From contig JAIRPM010000192.1 of NCBI GenBank assembly GCA_031257075.1, positions 1 through 16,567 of the forward strand: DNA of 16,567 nt. Direction: 5' to 3'. The translations under genes and the position numbers were made by a program. The DNA comes from Spirochaetaceae bacterium. GTDB lineage: Bacteria; Spirochaetota; Spirochaetia; Treponematales; Breznakiellaceae. Below the pieces are notes generated by a model. The model was not told where the DNA came from. It saw only the letters and a program-made list of their open reading frames with translations, and made no database searches. Shown here one piece after another: positions 1-7,072 of this stretch (position 1 is its first letter; each line of letters opens with the position of its first letter).

Positions 1-1
1 G

Positions 2-33
2 CACTGATTTATTCAATCGAGAATAAATCAGTG
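2..33. repeat. perfect 13-bp palindrome, relative of the CTGATT intergenic repeat
   Basis: Positions 2-14 (CACTGATTTATTC) are the exact reverse complement of 21-33, with a 6-nt loop. The CACTGATT start recurs at 4013-4020, and CTGATT is the core of the palindromes at 77-117 and 9544-9576, so this is probably a variant of the same family. It lies beyond the end of the Smr gene and touches the window edge, so a longer element cannot be excluded. No T-tract follows on either strand. Confidence 0.7.
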
Positions 34-38
34 GTTAC

Positions 39-83
39 TTTCCCTGTAGTTGCGCAATGAAATGAGCAACTACAAGAGGGAAA
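39..83. other. bulged hairpin that competes with the neighbouring palindrome
   Basis: Arm 39-53 (TTTCCCTGTAGTTGC) pairs with 66-73 and, after a 3-nt bulge (74-76), with 77-83 (AGGGAAA). That is 15 base pairs around a 12-nt loop. The segment 77-83 is also the outer arm of the palindrome at 77-117, so the two structures cannot form together. This is visible in the sequence. Any attenuator or terminator role is inference. Confidence 0.6.
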
Positions 84-117
84 CGCTGATTAGAGTCAAT
101 TTAATCAGCGTTTCCCT
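77..117. repeat. intergenic palindromic repeat, core CGCTGATTA
   Basis: Positions 77-92 (AGGGAAACGCTGATTA) are perfectly complementary to 102-117, a 16-bp stem with a 9-nt loop (gagtcaatt). The element at 1611-1637 has nearly the reverse complement of this loop (aattggctc against aattgactc) and the same inner stem, so the two are copies in opposite orientation. It sits about 30 nt beyond the stop of the Smr gene. With no U-tract it is not a standard intrinsic terminator. Confidence 0.85.
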
Positions 118-148
118 AGGAAAAATACACCGCTAAAAGATGGGGCGC

Positions 149-634
149 TTACTTGAGTATAACCCACGTAGCCCCGCTGCCGCCCATCTCTTTTCCGGCA
201 TAACCGCGCTTTCCGGCGCATTCGCACTGCTCCAAAAACTGCGCGCACATATCACGCAGCACCCCGCCGCCTCCCGAATGAAGGCCTTTCCCATGAATAA
301 TCAGTACCTTTTCCAGCCCGCGCCGGCGCGCGGACGCAAAAAAGCCTTCCAGCGCCCGCCATGCCTCCTCGCGGGTAAACAAATGCAAATCGATGCTGTC
401 CTGCGGACGCATGTCCTTTAGACGCTTGCCCCGCTCCGCGGGATTTTCCCCCGCGCTGCCCTTGTCCTTGTCGATAACGCCGTTCATTTCAAGCCAGCGG
501 CGCTGCAAAACGGCCGCGTCCGCTTCCGCCGCCGTTCTTTTTGCCCGGCCGGCGGCCCCGTCCAAACGGCCGGCAGCCTTCGCCGAACACTTCTGTTCCC
601 ACTGTTCGAGTATCTTCCCGAAGTCCTGTTTCAT
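149..634 (-). CDS. Smr-domain protein
   Basis: This 161-residue protein has a C-terminal Smr (small MutS-related) domain at about residues 79-161. It shows the family signatures: DLH at 82-84, IHGKG at 113-117 followed by a glycine stretch and an LR pair, and a closing GGSGATWVIL strand. Free-standing Smr proteins are DNA- or RNA-binding nucleases or structure-specific binders, and this one should be cytosolic. The N-terminal 75 residues are basic and Ala-rich with no recognisable domain. The gene starts 9 nt after the accA stop with no clear Shine-Dalgarno sequence, so translation may be coupled to accA. It is the last gene of the minus-strand run that starts at ptsI. Its target cannot be read from the sequence. 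Confidence 0.85.
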   Translation of the reverse strand: MKQDFGKILEQWEQKCSAKAAGRLDGAAGRAKRTAAEADAAVLQRRWLEMNGVIDKDKGSAGENPAERGKRLKDMRPQDSIDLHLFTREEAWRALEGFFASARRRGLEKVLIIHGKGLHSGGGGVLRDMCAQFLEQCECAGKRGYAGKEMGGSGATWVILK

Positions 635-643
635 AGAGGTGTG

Positions 644-1594
644 TTACAGGGCATCCTTCGCGCCGGTGTTAAGCGGCGCGTCTTGCCATTGCCCCATTTT
701 GCTGATTTTTTTGTTGCGGTAGCGCACGATTGCCTGAATAGGGCGCGCGCATAGTTCGTCCAGTTCGCGGTCTATCACCGCTTTGATTTGCCGCGCAACG
801 CCGTCTATGTCCATGTGCGCCCCGCCTTCCGGCTCGTTAATAACGCCGTTTATCAGTTTGAAGCGCAAAAGGTCGGCGCTGGTAAGCCTGAGCATCGCGG
901 CGGCATCCTTGGCCCGGGCGCTGTCCCGCAAAAGGATAGAGGCCCCCCCTTCGGGGCTGATTACCGAATAAATAGCGTTTTCCAGCATATATACTTTGTC
1001 GCCGACACAGAGGCCGAGCGCGCCGCCCGACCCGCCCTCGCCGATGATAAAACAAATAACCGGCGTCTGTAACCGGCTCAATTCAAACAGATTGCGGGCT
1101 ATCGCTTCGCCTATGCCGCGCTCCTCCGAGCCCAGCCCCGGATACGCGCCGGCCGTATCGACAAACGTAATTACCGGCCGGCGGAATTTTTCCGCCTGCC
1201 GCGCCAGCCGGAGCGCCTTGCGGTAGCCTTCCGGGTTGGCCATGCCATGGTTGCGGAAAAGGTTTTCTTTCAGAGTGCGGCCTTTTTGGTGGGCAATCAC
1301 CGTAACAGGCCTCTTTCCCGCAAAGGCAAGCCCGCCGATAATGGCCGGGTCATCGCCGAAATAACGGTCGCCGCGCAATTCCGTCCAGCCGTTAAATACG
1401 CGCACTATGTAGTCCATAGCATAGGGACGCATCGGATGGCGCGCCAATTCAACATGCCGCCAAACCTTTCCCGCATCGGAGCCCGCCTTGATTTTCGCTT
1501 CCAGTTTTTCCAATTCGGCGCCGGCATCCACCCCCATACGGGCCGCCAGTTTTTTTATTTCACCGAGTTTCTGTTCAATTTCATTCTGTTCCAT
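644..1594 (-). CDS. accA: acetyl-CoA carboxylase carboxyltransferase subunit alpha
   Basis: AccA pairs with AccD to transfer carboxyl from carboxybiotin to acetyl-CoA, giving malonyl-CoA for fatty-acid synthesis in the cytosol. The 316 residues are close to the E. coli length (319). The crotonase-type fold shows the expected landmarks: AHQKGR at 101-106, FVDTAGAYPG at 144-153, the oxyanion-hole segment GEGGSGGALGL at 185-195, and SPEGGASILLRD at 213-224. The start ATG at 1594 is preceded by AGGA at a sensible distance. No accD, accB or accC lies in the window. It is the third gene of the ptsI run. The 83-nt gap upstream of it holds a palindromic repeat, so partial polarity or processing there is possible. 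Confidence 0.96.
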   Translation of the reverse strand: MEQNEIEQKLGEIKKLAARMGVDAGAELEKLEAKIKAGSDAGKVWRHVELARHPMRPYAMDYIVRVFNGWTELRGDRYFGDDPAIIGGLAFAGKRPVTVIAHQKGRTLKENLFRNHGMANPEGYRKALRLARQAEKFRRPVITFVDTAGAYPGLGSEERGIGEAIARNLFELSRLQTPVICFIIGEGGSGGALGLCVGDKVYMLENAIYSVISPEGGASILLRDSARAKDAAAMLRLTSADLLRFKLINGVINEPEGGAHMDIDGVARQIKAVIDRELDELCARPIQAIVRYRNKKISKMGQWQDAPLNTGAKDAL

Positions 1595-1610
1595 AGTTTT
1601 CCTAAGAAGG

Positions 1611-1637
1611 CGCCGATTAAATTGGCTCTAATCAGCG
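1611..1637. repeat. intergenic palindromic repeat copy between accA and the MobB-like gene
   Basis: CGCcGATTA (1611-1619) faces TAATCaGCG (1629-1637) around a 9-nt loop, with one mismatch in a 9-bp stem. The loop (aattggctc) differs by one base from the reverse complement of the loop in the 77-117 element, which makes shared ancestry likely. It is transcribed within the ptsI-accA run, between two co-directional genes. Confidence 0.8.
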
Positions 1638-1677
1638 TTGCCCTCCATAGTGCCGTTTTGCCCGCGTTTAGGCAAGG

Positions 1678-2229
1678 TCATAGTTGAACGCGCGCCGCCG
1701 CCTGCCGGGCTATTTCTTCAAAAGCGGTGTCCGCCCGGCGGAACGGCAGCGTTATGTCCGCATAGCGCATAACCGCCAGCGCGCTTTTTTTGGCGGCGGT
1801 TTCTTCGCCGCCGGCCATAATAAACAAAGCCGGCTTTACGGCAAGGCGCAAACTGTTCGATTCGGCTATAACGAGCGCGCCCGGCGGAATTTTTTCACGG
1901 AAAACCACAAACGATTCGCCAAGCGATTGGCGGAGAGAGCGCAGCCACCATACCGCTTTCGCGCCGGCGGCTAACATTTGCGAGGTGTCTTTGGAGGACA
2001 CGGCATCGGTTTCTTCCGTCAGGCAATAATCGGTGAAAATAGAACAAGCGCCGCAGCCTTCATGCGAATGACGGGGGCATTGCGCCCCCAGCGCTTCCAC
2101 AGAAGTTACCTTGAGCGCGTAAACCGGCTCAACGGCGGCAAAACGCGCGATAAGTTTTTTCGCGAGAACGGTTTTGCCCGAATTCCTGCCGCATGCGCCA
2201 ATCAGAATAAGGCGGGGCGCGTCTATCAT
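1678..2229 (-). CDS. MobB-like P-loop nucleotide-binding protein with Cys/His cluster
   Basis: The 183-residue cytosolic protein opens with a Walker A motif, GACGRNSGKT at residues 11-20. A segment at 78-100 (SSKDTSQMLAAGAKAVWW) resembles the KDS...AGA region of MobB, the GTP-binding partner in molybdenum guanine dinucleotide synthesis, and LVIAESNSL near 119-127 fits the Walker B-type strand. Unlike ordinary MobB it carries C51, H54, H56, C59, C62 and C69, a spacing that could bind a metal. The start lies 4 nt after the ptsI stop, so the genes are probably translationally coupled. No other molybdenum-cofactor gene is visible, so a MobB role is doubtful. It may be a lineage-specific P-loop protein of unknown function. 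Confidence 0.6.
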   Translation of the reverse strand: MIDAPRLILIGACGRNSGKTVLAKKLIARFAAVEPVYALKVTSVEALGAQCPRHSHEGCGACSIFTDYCLTEETDAVSSKDTSQMLAAGAKAVWWLRSLRQSLGESFVVFREKIPPGALVIAESNSLRLAVKPALFIMAGGEETAAKKSALAVMRYADITLPFRRADTAFEEIARQAAARVQL

Positions 2230-2233
2230 GTTT

Positions 2234-3949
2234 TCAGCGCTTGAACAAATCTTCGACTTCTCCGGCAGTTGCGCAGCCGAGCGCTTTTTCGGCCAGTTTG
2301 CGGCAAGCGGCCATGTTTAATGTTCTCAAAGCGGCGGCGACAGCGGGTATGGAAGCCGCGTTCATGCTCAGTTCTTCGATACCAAGCCCCAGAAGAAGCG
2401 CCGTCATCGAAGTATCGGCGGCGACCTGGCCGCAAACAGACACACCGATGCCGGCTTTGCGGGCGGCATCCGCCGCCATTTTGATAAGGCGCAGTACCGC
2501 CGGATGACGGGGGTTTCCAAGCGCGTTGACTTTTTCGTTGCCGCGGTCAACGGCGAGCGTGTATTGCGCAAGGTCGTTGGTGCCGATGGAAAAAAAATCA
2601 ACATGAGCGGCCAGCGCTTCGGCAATGAGCGCGGCGGCGGGAACTTCAATCATAGTCCCTACTTTCATATCCGCCGCGAATTTTTGTTTTGCCTGTTCAC
2701 ATTCTGTTTTTGCCTCATCGAGTAATTGTTTCGCTTGCAGCAGTTCATCAAGGCTGGAAATAAGCGGGAACATTATGCGGGCCGACCCGTAAACGCCCGC
2801 GCGGAGTATCGCGCGTAACTGCATTTTGAACATTTCCGGCTGCGACAAACTAAAGCGCACGGCCCTCCAGCCAAGCAGCGGGTTTTTTTCCTCAAAATTG
2901 TAAAAGTTGGGAAGAATTTTATCGCCGCCCATATCGCTTGTCCGTATGGTAACGGGTTTTCCGCCGGAGGCTTTTATCACTTTGCTGTAGGCCTGGAACT
3001 GCGCCTCTTCCTCGGAAGGCGCGCCGGGCGTAAGAAACAGGAATTCCGAACGGAACAGGCCGATGCCTTGCGCGCCGTACTTGTACACCTTTGCCGTTTC
3101 TTCCGGCAGGCCGATATTGGCCTTCAACGTAATGGGAACGCCGTCCCGCGTAACAGGCGCATCGGTCTGAACCGCCTCGGCCGTTTTGCGGGCCTGTTCA
3201 TGTTCGCGGAGCATTTTGCGGTATTTTTTCAACGTTTCCGCGTCCGGATTCACAATTACTTCGCCGAGGGCGGCATTCAGTATCAGGGTCGCGCCGTTTT
3301 CAATTTTGCGGGATAGGCCGCCCAGCCCGACTACGGCGGGAATTTCAAACGACCGCGCCAGTATTGCCGTATGGCAGGTAACGCTCCCCATATCAAGCAC
3401 AATGCCGCGCACATGCCTTTTGTCCATAGAAATGGCATCAGAGGGGAGTATATCACGGGCGACAATGATAGAGTTTTGGGAAAGTTTTGACAGCGTATGA
3501 CGCTCGCGCCCCATTAGATTGTAAATAATTTCCTGACATATACCCGCGATATCGGAGGCGCGTTCACGCAAATTCGCGTCCGGCGATGTCATAAGCAATT
3601 GCGTCATAGTATGGGAAATTTCCCACACCGCCCATTCCGCGTTTTCGCTGTTTTCAAAGATGCGGGCATGCACCTGGTCGTGCAGTTCAATATCTTCCAG
3701 CATCATAATCTGTGTTTTGAGCAGGTCGCTTTCGGTTTTATTCAGTTTTGCCACATTGCAGGCAATCTTTTTTTTCCGTATATCCGCCGCGTTTGTCAGA
3801 ACATTTTGGAAACGGGCCCATTCTTTTTCGCAGTCGGCAAGCCGGCGGAATGTATAGCGCGGCACTTCGGATAATTCCCCGCCATCCCAAAGCATGGCCT
3901 TTCCGATGTACAATCCAGTTGAAGCCGCGATTCCCTTTACAATGTCCAT
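2234..3949 (-). CDS. ptsI: PTS enzyme I (phosphoenolpyruvate-protein phosphotransferase)
   Basis: Enzyme I autophosphorylates from PEP and passes the phosphate to HPr. The 571 residues match the usual length (E. coli 575). Key sites can be placed: phosphorylated His193 in SVTCHTAILAR, Arg300 in IGLFRSEFL, Arg336 in RTSDMGGDK, Glu435 in TMIEVPAAA, SIGTNDLAQYTLAVDRGNE at 454-472, and Cys506 in VCGQVA. These correspond to E. coli His189, Arg296, Arg332, Glu431 and Cys502. The residue before the active His is Cys, where most family members have Ser. No ptsH or EII gene is present here. The gene heads the minus-strand run and has a strong promoter at 3974-4001. Its Shine-Dalgarno sequence is weak. 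Confidence 0.95.
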   Translation of the reverse strand: MDIVKGIAASTGLYIGKAMLWDGGELSEVPRYTFRRLADCEKEWARFQNVLTNAADIRKKKIACNVAKLNKTESDLLKTQIMMLEDIELHDQVHARIFENSENAEWAVWEISHTMTQLLMTSPDANLRERASDIAGICQEIIYNLMGRERHTLSKLSQNSIIVARDILPSDAISMDKRHVRGIVLDMGSVTCHTAILARSFEIPAVVGLGGLSRKIENGATLILNAALGEVIVNPDAETLKKYRKMLREHEQARKTAEAVQTDAPVTRDGVPITLKANIGLPEETAKVYKYGAQGIGLFRSEFLFLTPGAPSEEEAQFQAYSKVIKASGGKPVTIRTSDMGGDKILPNFYNFEEKNPLLGWRAVRFSLSQPEMFKMQLRAILRAGVYGSARIMFPLISSLDELLQAKQLLDEAKTECEQAKQKFAADMKVGTMIEVPAAALIAEALAAHVDFFSIGTNDLAQYTLAVDRGNEKVNALGNPRHPAVLRLIKMAADAARKAGIGVSVCGQVAADTSMTALLLGLGIEELSMNAASIPAVAAALRTLNMAACRKLAEKALGCATAGEVEDLFKR

Positions 3950-3973
3950 AAATTTTCTAGCGCCTGCCGGTAA

Positions 3974-4001
3974 TGTATACCATCCGTTTGCCGTATGTCA
4001 A
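3974..4001 (-). promoter_or_regulatory. sigma70-type promoter for the ptsI operon
   Basis: On the minus strand there is a perfect -35, TTGACA (plus-strand 4001-3996), a 16-nt spacer, and TATACA (3979-3974) preceded by TGG, an extended -10. The predicted start near 3967 leaves a leader of about 18 nt before the ptsI ATG. Confidence 0.75.
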
Positions 4002-4011
4002 GCCTATGGAA

Positions 4012-4042
4012 GCACTGATTAAATCCAGGCGCTGATTGCGCC
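4012..4042. repeat. degenerate CTGATT repeat between divergent promoters
   Basis: GCACTGATTAAATC at 4012-4025 matches the start of the element at window position 1 for its first nine bases. It is followed by GGCGC-tgatt-GCGCC (4028-4042), a 5-bp stem containing GCTGATT. It reads like two half-elements or a decayed copy of the intergenic repeat. It lies between the ptsI promoter and the promoter of the divergent lipoprotein gene. Confidence 0.5.
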
Positions 4043-4084
4043 ATGGCGAGAGCGTATTACGGATTTCGGCTGATATTTTACCTA

Positions 4085-4113
4085 TTGACTACTGTTTTAC
4101 AAAAGTGTATATT
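4085..4113 (+). promoter_or_regulatory. sigma70-type promoter of the lipoprotein gene, nearly leaderless
   Basis: TTGACT (4085-4090), a 17-nt spacer and TATATT (4108-4113) form a good sigma70 promoter. The predicted start, about 4119-4121, is only a few bases before the ATG at 4123, so the mRNA would have almost no leader. No Shine-Dalgarno sequence precedes that ATG, which fits. Confidence 0.65.
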
Positions 4114-4122
4114 CTATGTGTT

Positions 4123-5760
4123 ATGCTGAAGTTTTACCGATTGTTACCCATAGCGCTTGTTTTGGCCGCATGCCAGGATATTAATTTTTCGCTGAGCCCG
4201 CCCGTTCCAAGCCCTGCGGCGGGGACAAGCTCGTTTACCGGTTCCCTACAAATCACACTAAGGAAGCCTAGCGGCAGCCCGGCAGACGTAAAAATATGGT
4301 ATACCACAGACGGCAGAAACCCGCGTAACGGGACATTGTACACAGGCCCGTTTACGCTGACCCTGCCCGGCACGGTAAAGGCTATCGCCCGGCACAGTTG
4401 GTTCAACGACAGCCCGATTATGACCGCCGCCTACACAGCCGGAGCCGGTTATACAGGCGGAGCAGGTTACACCGTTACCTTTGACCCCAACGGCGGGAGC
4501 TGGAGCGGCATGGCTACCAGCCAGACCGTTACCGTGGATGAGGGAACCTCCGTGAACATGCCCGAGCCTACAAAAACCGACCTGCACTTCTACGGCTGGT
4601 CGGAAACGGCCGGCGGCGCGGCGGTTGCGCAGCCCTATACCCCGACAGGCGATATCACCTTGTACGCCCGCTGGGCGCACCTCGTTACCTTTGATGCCAA
4701 CGGCGGGAACTGGAGCGGTTCCACCACCCAACTTGTCTACGTCATCGAGGGCAGCCAACTAAATACGCAGCCCGACCCCCGCCCTGTCCACGACACTAAC
4801 GCCTCCTTTACTGTTGTAGGCTGGACGCCACCTGCGGTGGGGGCACAGGCTCCATCAGAGGTGACGTTTCCCTATTACCCGACGGCAAACGTCACCCTGA
4901 CCGCAGCGTGGGCACACCGTGTAGCCGACGCGTCCGATTGGGCGGATGCCATCAATGCCGCCAATAGTGCATCCTCCCTTTACCCTATCTACATCGGGGC
5001 GAACAGTTTTTCGGTGCTGGCCAGCGGCGGCTCCAACAACCCCGCCTTGGCTAACTATGCGCAGATTGGGATCACCGGAAGCGGAACCATTAGACTGGAG
5101 ACGGGCGCTCAAGGGAATCTTCTGAACATCCCTGACTACGCATCCGTTACTCTGAACGGCCCCACGCTGGAAGGGCATAGCACAAATAACTCTTCGCTGG
5201 TGCGGGTGTCCGGCGGCGCGTTTACCCTGCAAAACGGAACCATCAAGAACAACCATAGCAACGCTTACCTCAGCGGCGGAGTGGATGTCCTCAGCGGCGG
5301 GTCCTTCATAATGCATAATGGGTCTATCACCAACAACACCAGCGGCTCCGCTACTGTCGCCGGCACTGGCGGCGGCGTGGCGGTTGCCGGGAGCTTCACG
5401 ATGAATGGCGGGTCTATCACCAACAATACCACCGGAGACTCCTGGACCCCTACCCCTGGCTATGGCGGCGGAGTGCATATCACCTCCGGGAGCTTCACGA
5501 TGAATGGCGGGTCTATCGCCGGCAATACCGCTTACGACGGTGGCGGGGTGTTTGTCGGCGGGGCATTCATAATGGATGGCGGGTCTATCACCAACAATAC
5601 CGCCAACAACACCGGCGGCGGGGTGTATGTCTACGGCAACTTTACCCTCGACACCCCCGCGTCGACGGCCAGCGTGGACGGTAATTCGTCCAACAATGTA
5701 GCGGTCGGACTCTACAACGGCATAATAGACGGCACCGCCGGGGCAACGGCAGGCTGGTAG
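4123..5760 (+). CDS. surface lipoprotein with chitobiase-C, InlB-type and beta-helix repeats
   Basis: I start at ATG 4123 because it gives a lipoprotein signal of basic residues, a hydrophobic stretch and the lipobox LAAC with Cys17. The upstream TTG at 4036 would precede the promoter. The mature protein of about 529 residues is predicted to be lipid-anchored and extracytoplasmic. In order it holds a chitobiase/hexosaminidase C-terminal-like module (about 35-105, with WYTTDG), two InlB B-repeat/Flg_new-like modules (about 115-182 and 184-263, VTFDPNGG and VTFDANGG starts, ARW and AAW ends), and a Gly/Asn-rich parallel beta-helix region (about 290-530) with repeated MNGGSITNNT units. No enzymatic residues are recognisable. 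Adhesin or surface-variation roles are inference. Several beta-helix units are almost identical in DNA, so repeat number could change by recombination. Confidence 0.75.
   Translation: MLKFYRLLPIALVLAACQDINFSLSPPVPSPAAGTSSFTGSLQITLRKPSGSPADVKIWYTTDGRNPRNGTLYTGPFTLTLPGTVKAIARHSWFNDSPIMTAAYTAGAGYTGGAGYTVTFDPNGGSWSGMATSQTVTVDEGTSVNMPEPTKTDLHFYGWSETAGGAAVAQPYTPTGDITLYARWAHLVTFDANGGNWSGSTTQLVYVIEGSQLNTQPDPRPVHDTNASFTVVGWTPPAVGAQAPSEVTFPYYPTANVTLTAAWAHRVADASDWADAINAANSASSLYPIYIGANSFSVLASGGSNNPALANYAQIGITGSGTIRLETGAQGNLLNIPDYASVTLNGPTLEGHSTNNSSLVRVSGGAFTLQNGTIKNNHSNAYLSGGVDVLSGGSFIMHNGSITNNTSGSATVAGTGGGVAVAGSFTMNGGSITNNTTGDSWTPTPGYGGGVHITSGSFTMNGGSIAGNTAYDGGGVFVGGAFIMDGGSITNNTANNTGGGVYVYGNFTLDTPASTASVDGNSSNNVAVGLYNGIIDGTAGATAGW
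5300..5610 (+). repeat. near-identical coding repeats of the beta-helix region
   Basis: Four units share the pattern GGxxxxTTCAxxATG-xATGGCGGGTCTATC, at about 5300-5340, 5389-5430, 5488-5530 and 5560-5605. The two middle units are identical over about 30 bases from GGGAGCTTCACG. The spacers between them differ in length. The repeats encode SFTMNGGSI-type turns. The DNA identity exceeds what the protein repeat needs, which suggests recent duplication or gene conversion. Confidence 0.7.
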
Positions 5761-5820
5761 TGAAGCGGGCAACCGGCGGTTGTAAAACTTGTTTCAAGAG
5801 CCGATAATAAAGGAGTTGGT

Positions 5821-6438
5821 TTGCCCATGGAAAAACGTTTTTTTATTCTTATCGCGGCGCTGTTTTGCCTGCCTGCGCTCCAGTTGTTCGCGCAGGCGCG
5901 GGGAGCGGATTTAACACCGCCGCCGGCTAATTTAGAAGGCACCCCGCCGCTTCCCCGCGAATTCCGCAAACTCACGCTCGGTATGGACTTGGAAAGCCTG
6001 AAAACTGCGCTTGCCGCCGATGACGCTTTCGCTTTTCGCGGCGATGCCGATGTTTCCTTCCTGCCCCTGCGCGAACAGAATGTCGTGGATACCGCCGGCG
6101 CCGGATTTGTCAAACGCGCTTTTTTCCAACTGGAAGAGACCGCGCGGGCGGACGGCGCGACAACGCCGGGGGGCGTGTTTATCATGGCATTTGTCCTCAA
6201 CACCGGCAAAGTAGACCACTACTCCGTATTCACGCGCTTTGTCGAACAGTACGGCGACCCTGCCGTCCTCAACCCAAAACTCGCTTTCTGGGAAGACGGC
6301 GCGACCCGCATCTACCTTGAACGGCCGCTCACCGTCAAATACATAGACAAAGCGGTTTTTGACAAACACATAGAAAATTCAAAAGCGCTCGAAAGCGAAA
6401 ACGCCAAACTCCGTGAGGAATTCTTGAATGAATTTTGA
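5821..6438 (+). CDS. secreted protein of unknown function
   Basis: I do not recognise this family. The 205-residue product has a signal peptide (basic start, hydrophobic core FFILIAALFCLPALQLF, likely cleavage after AQA), so it should be periplasmic or exported. The mature part has a strand-rich segment after residue 45 (REFRKLTLGMDLESLKTAL), which resembles small periplasmic lipoprotein-like domains with a GM(D/T)-type opening, and a charged helical C-terminus (about 180-203). AAGGAG at 5810-5815 is 5 nt from TTG 5821 and 11 nt from ATG 5827. I chose the TTG for spacing, but the ATG two codons later is a real alternative. The 3' end overlaps the DUF192 gene by 11 nt, so the pair is probably co-translated. 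Confidence 0.7.
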   Translation: MPMEKRFFILIAALFCLPALQLFAQARGADLTPPPANLEGTPPLPREFRKLTLGMDLESLKTALAADDAFAFRGDADVSFLPLREQNVVDTAGAGFVKRAFFQLEETARADGATTPGGVFIMAFVLNTGKVDHYSVFTRFVEQYGDPAVLNPKLAFWEDGATRIYLERPLTVKYIDKAVFDKHIENSKALESENAKLREEFLNEF

Positions 6439-6907
6439 AAGGCGGGGTAAAAAAACCGGCGCGCTCATTGCCGCCGTCATTTTTTGCGCGGCAGCCGGTT
6501 TTGCTCATGCGGAAAATAACAAAGCGCAGCCAAAACTGGAAACAAAAACGCTCACCATCCAAAAGGCGGACGGGACGGCGGCGATTACCGCCGAACTTGC
6601 CCGTACGGACGAGCAGAAAATGCGCGGCCTTATGTTCCGCAAAACGCTCCCCGATGGCGAAGGTATGCTCTTTGTCTATACCCGTGATGAGCGGATGTCT
6701 TTTTGGATGAAAAACACCCTCATCGCGCTCTCTATCGCGTACATAAGCCGCGATGGCCTTATCGTTGATATTTTTGACATGCGGCCGCAAAGCATCATCC
6801 CTGTCCGTTCCACCCGGGCGGTACGCTACGCCCTTGAAGTTCCGCAGGGCTGGTTTGCCCGCGCCGGTATTGCCGAAGGAAGCCGTGTGCTCGGCCTTCC
6901 CGAATAA
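6428..6907 (+). CDS. DUF192-family exported protein
   Basis: The 159-residue protein has an N-terminal signal (hydrophobic ALIAAVIFCAAAGF, cleavage near AHA-EN) and a full DUF192 domain at about residues 40-157. Hallmarks are the RGLMFR start, GMLFVY, FWMKNTLIALSIAY, the IVDI strand and YALEVPQGWFARAGIAEGSRV at the end. DUF192 is a widespread small beta-rich domain of unknown biochemical role, often secreted. The ATG overlaps the upstream gene by 11 nt, and GAGGAA at 6415-6420 gives a good ribosome-binding site 7 nt away. It is followed by the promoter of the next operon. Confidence 0.9.
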   Translation: MNFERRGKKTGALIAAVIFCAAAGFAHAENNKAQPKLETKTLTIQKADGTAAITAELARTDEQKMRGLMFRKTLPDGEGMLFVYTRDERMSFWMKNTLIALSIAYISRDGLIVDIFDMRPQSIIPVRSTRAVRYALEVPQGWFARAGIAEGSRVLGLPE

Positions 6908-6926
6908 AAACCGGCGGCAGGCCTAC

Positions 6927-6956
6927 TTGACATTTTCCACCTTTTATTGCTATTAT
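6927..6956 (+). promoter_or_regulatory. near-consensus sigma70-type promoter for the HDOD operon
   Basis: A perfect TTGACA (6927-6932), an 18-nt spacer and TATTAT (6951-6956) lie 20 nt after the DUF192 stop. The predicted start near 6963 gives a leader of about 110 nt that includes the hairpin at 6975-7007. Confidence 0.7.
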
Positions 6957-6974
6957 GAGTGCGCTGGTTTGAGA

Positions 6975-7007
6975 CGGCGCTGTATAAAATCAATGTAAAC
7001 AGCGCCG
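6975..7007 (+). other. 5'-leader hairpin, 9-bp stem
   Basis: CGGCGCTGT (6975-6983) pairs perfectly with ACAGCGCCG (6999-7007) around a 15-nt A/T-rich loop. It lies in the predicted leader of the HDOD operon. The GCGCTG arm and the AAATCAAT in the loop recall the intergenic repeat family, but the match is too short to claim membership. No T-run follows, so it is not an obvious attenuator. Confidence 0.5.
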
Positions 7008-7072
7008 CCTTAGAATATAGGCTGCTTTAGTTGAAAAAATGCCGGCAAATAATAAAAGTCAAGGATTGTTGA

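Noticed and set aside
140..421. Plus-strand open frame over the smr gene
   Set aside because: The minus strand carries a clear Smr domain. This frame shows no motif.
4855..5772. A 305-residue open frame antisense to the lipoprotein gene
   Set aside because: It mirrors the Gly-rich repeats, has no domain and no ribosome-binding site. The plus-strand frame has a lipobox, known modules and a promoter.
5780..5808. TTGTAA-17-GATAAT as a promoter for the secreted-protein gene
   Set aside because: The predicted start would fall on the AAGGAG itself and remove the ribosome-binding site, so it is not convincing.
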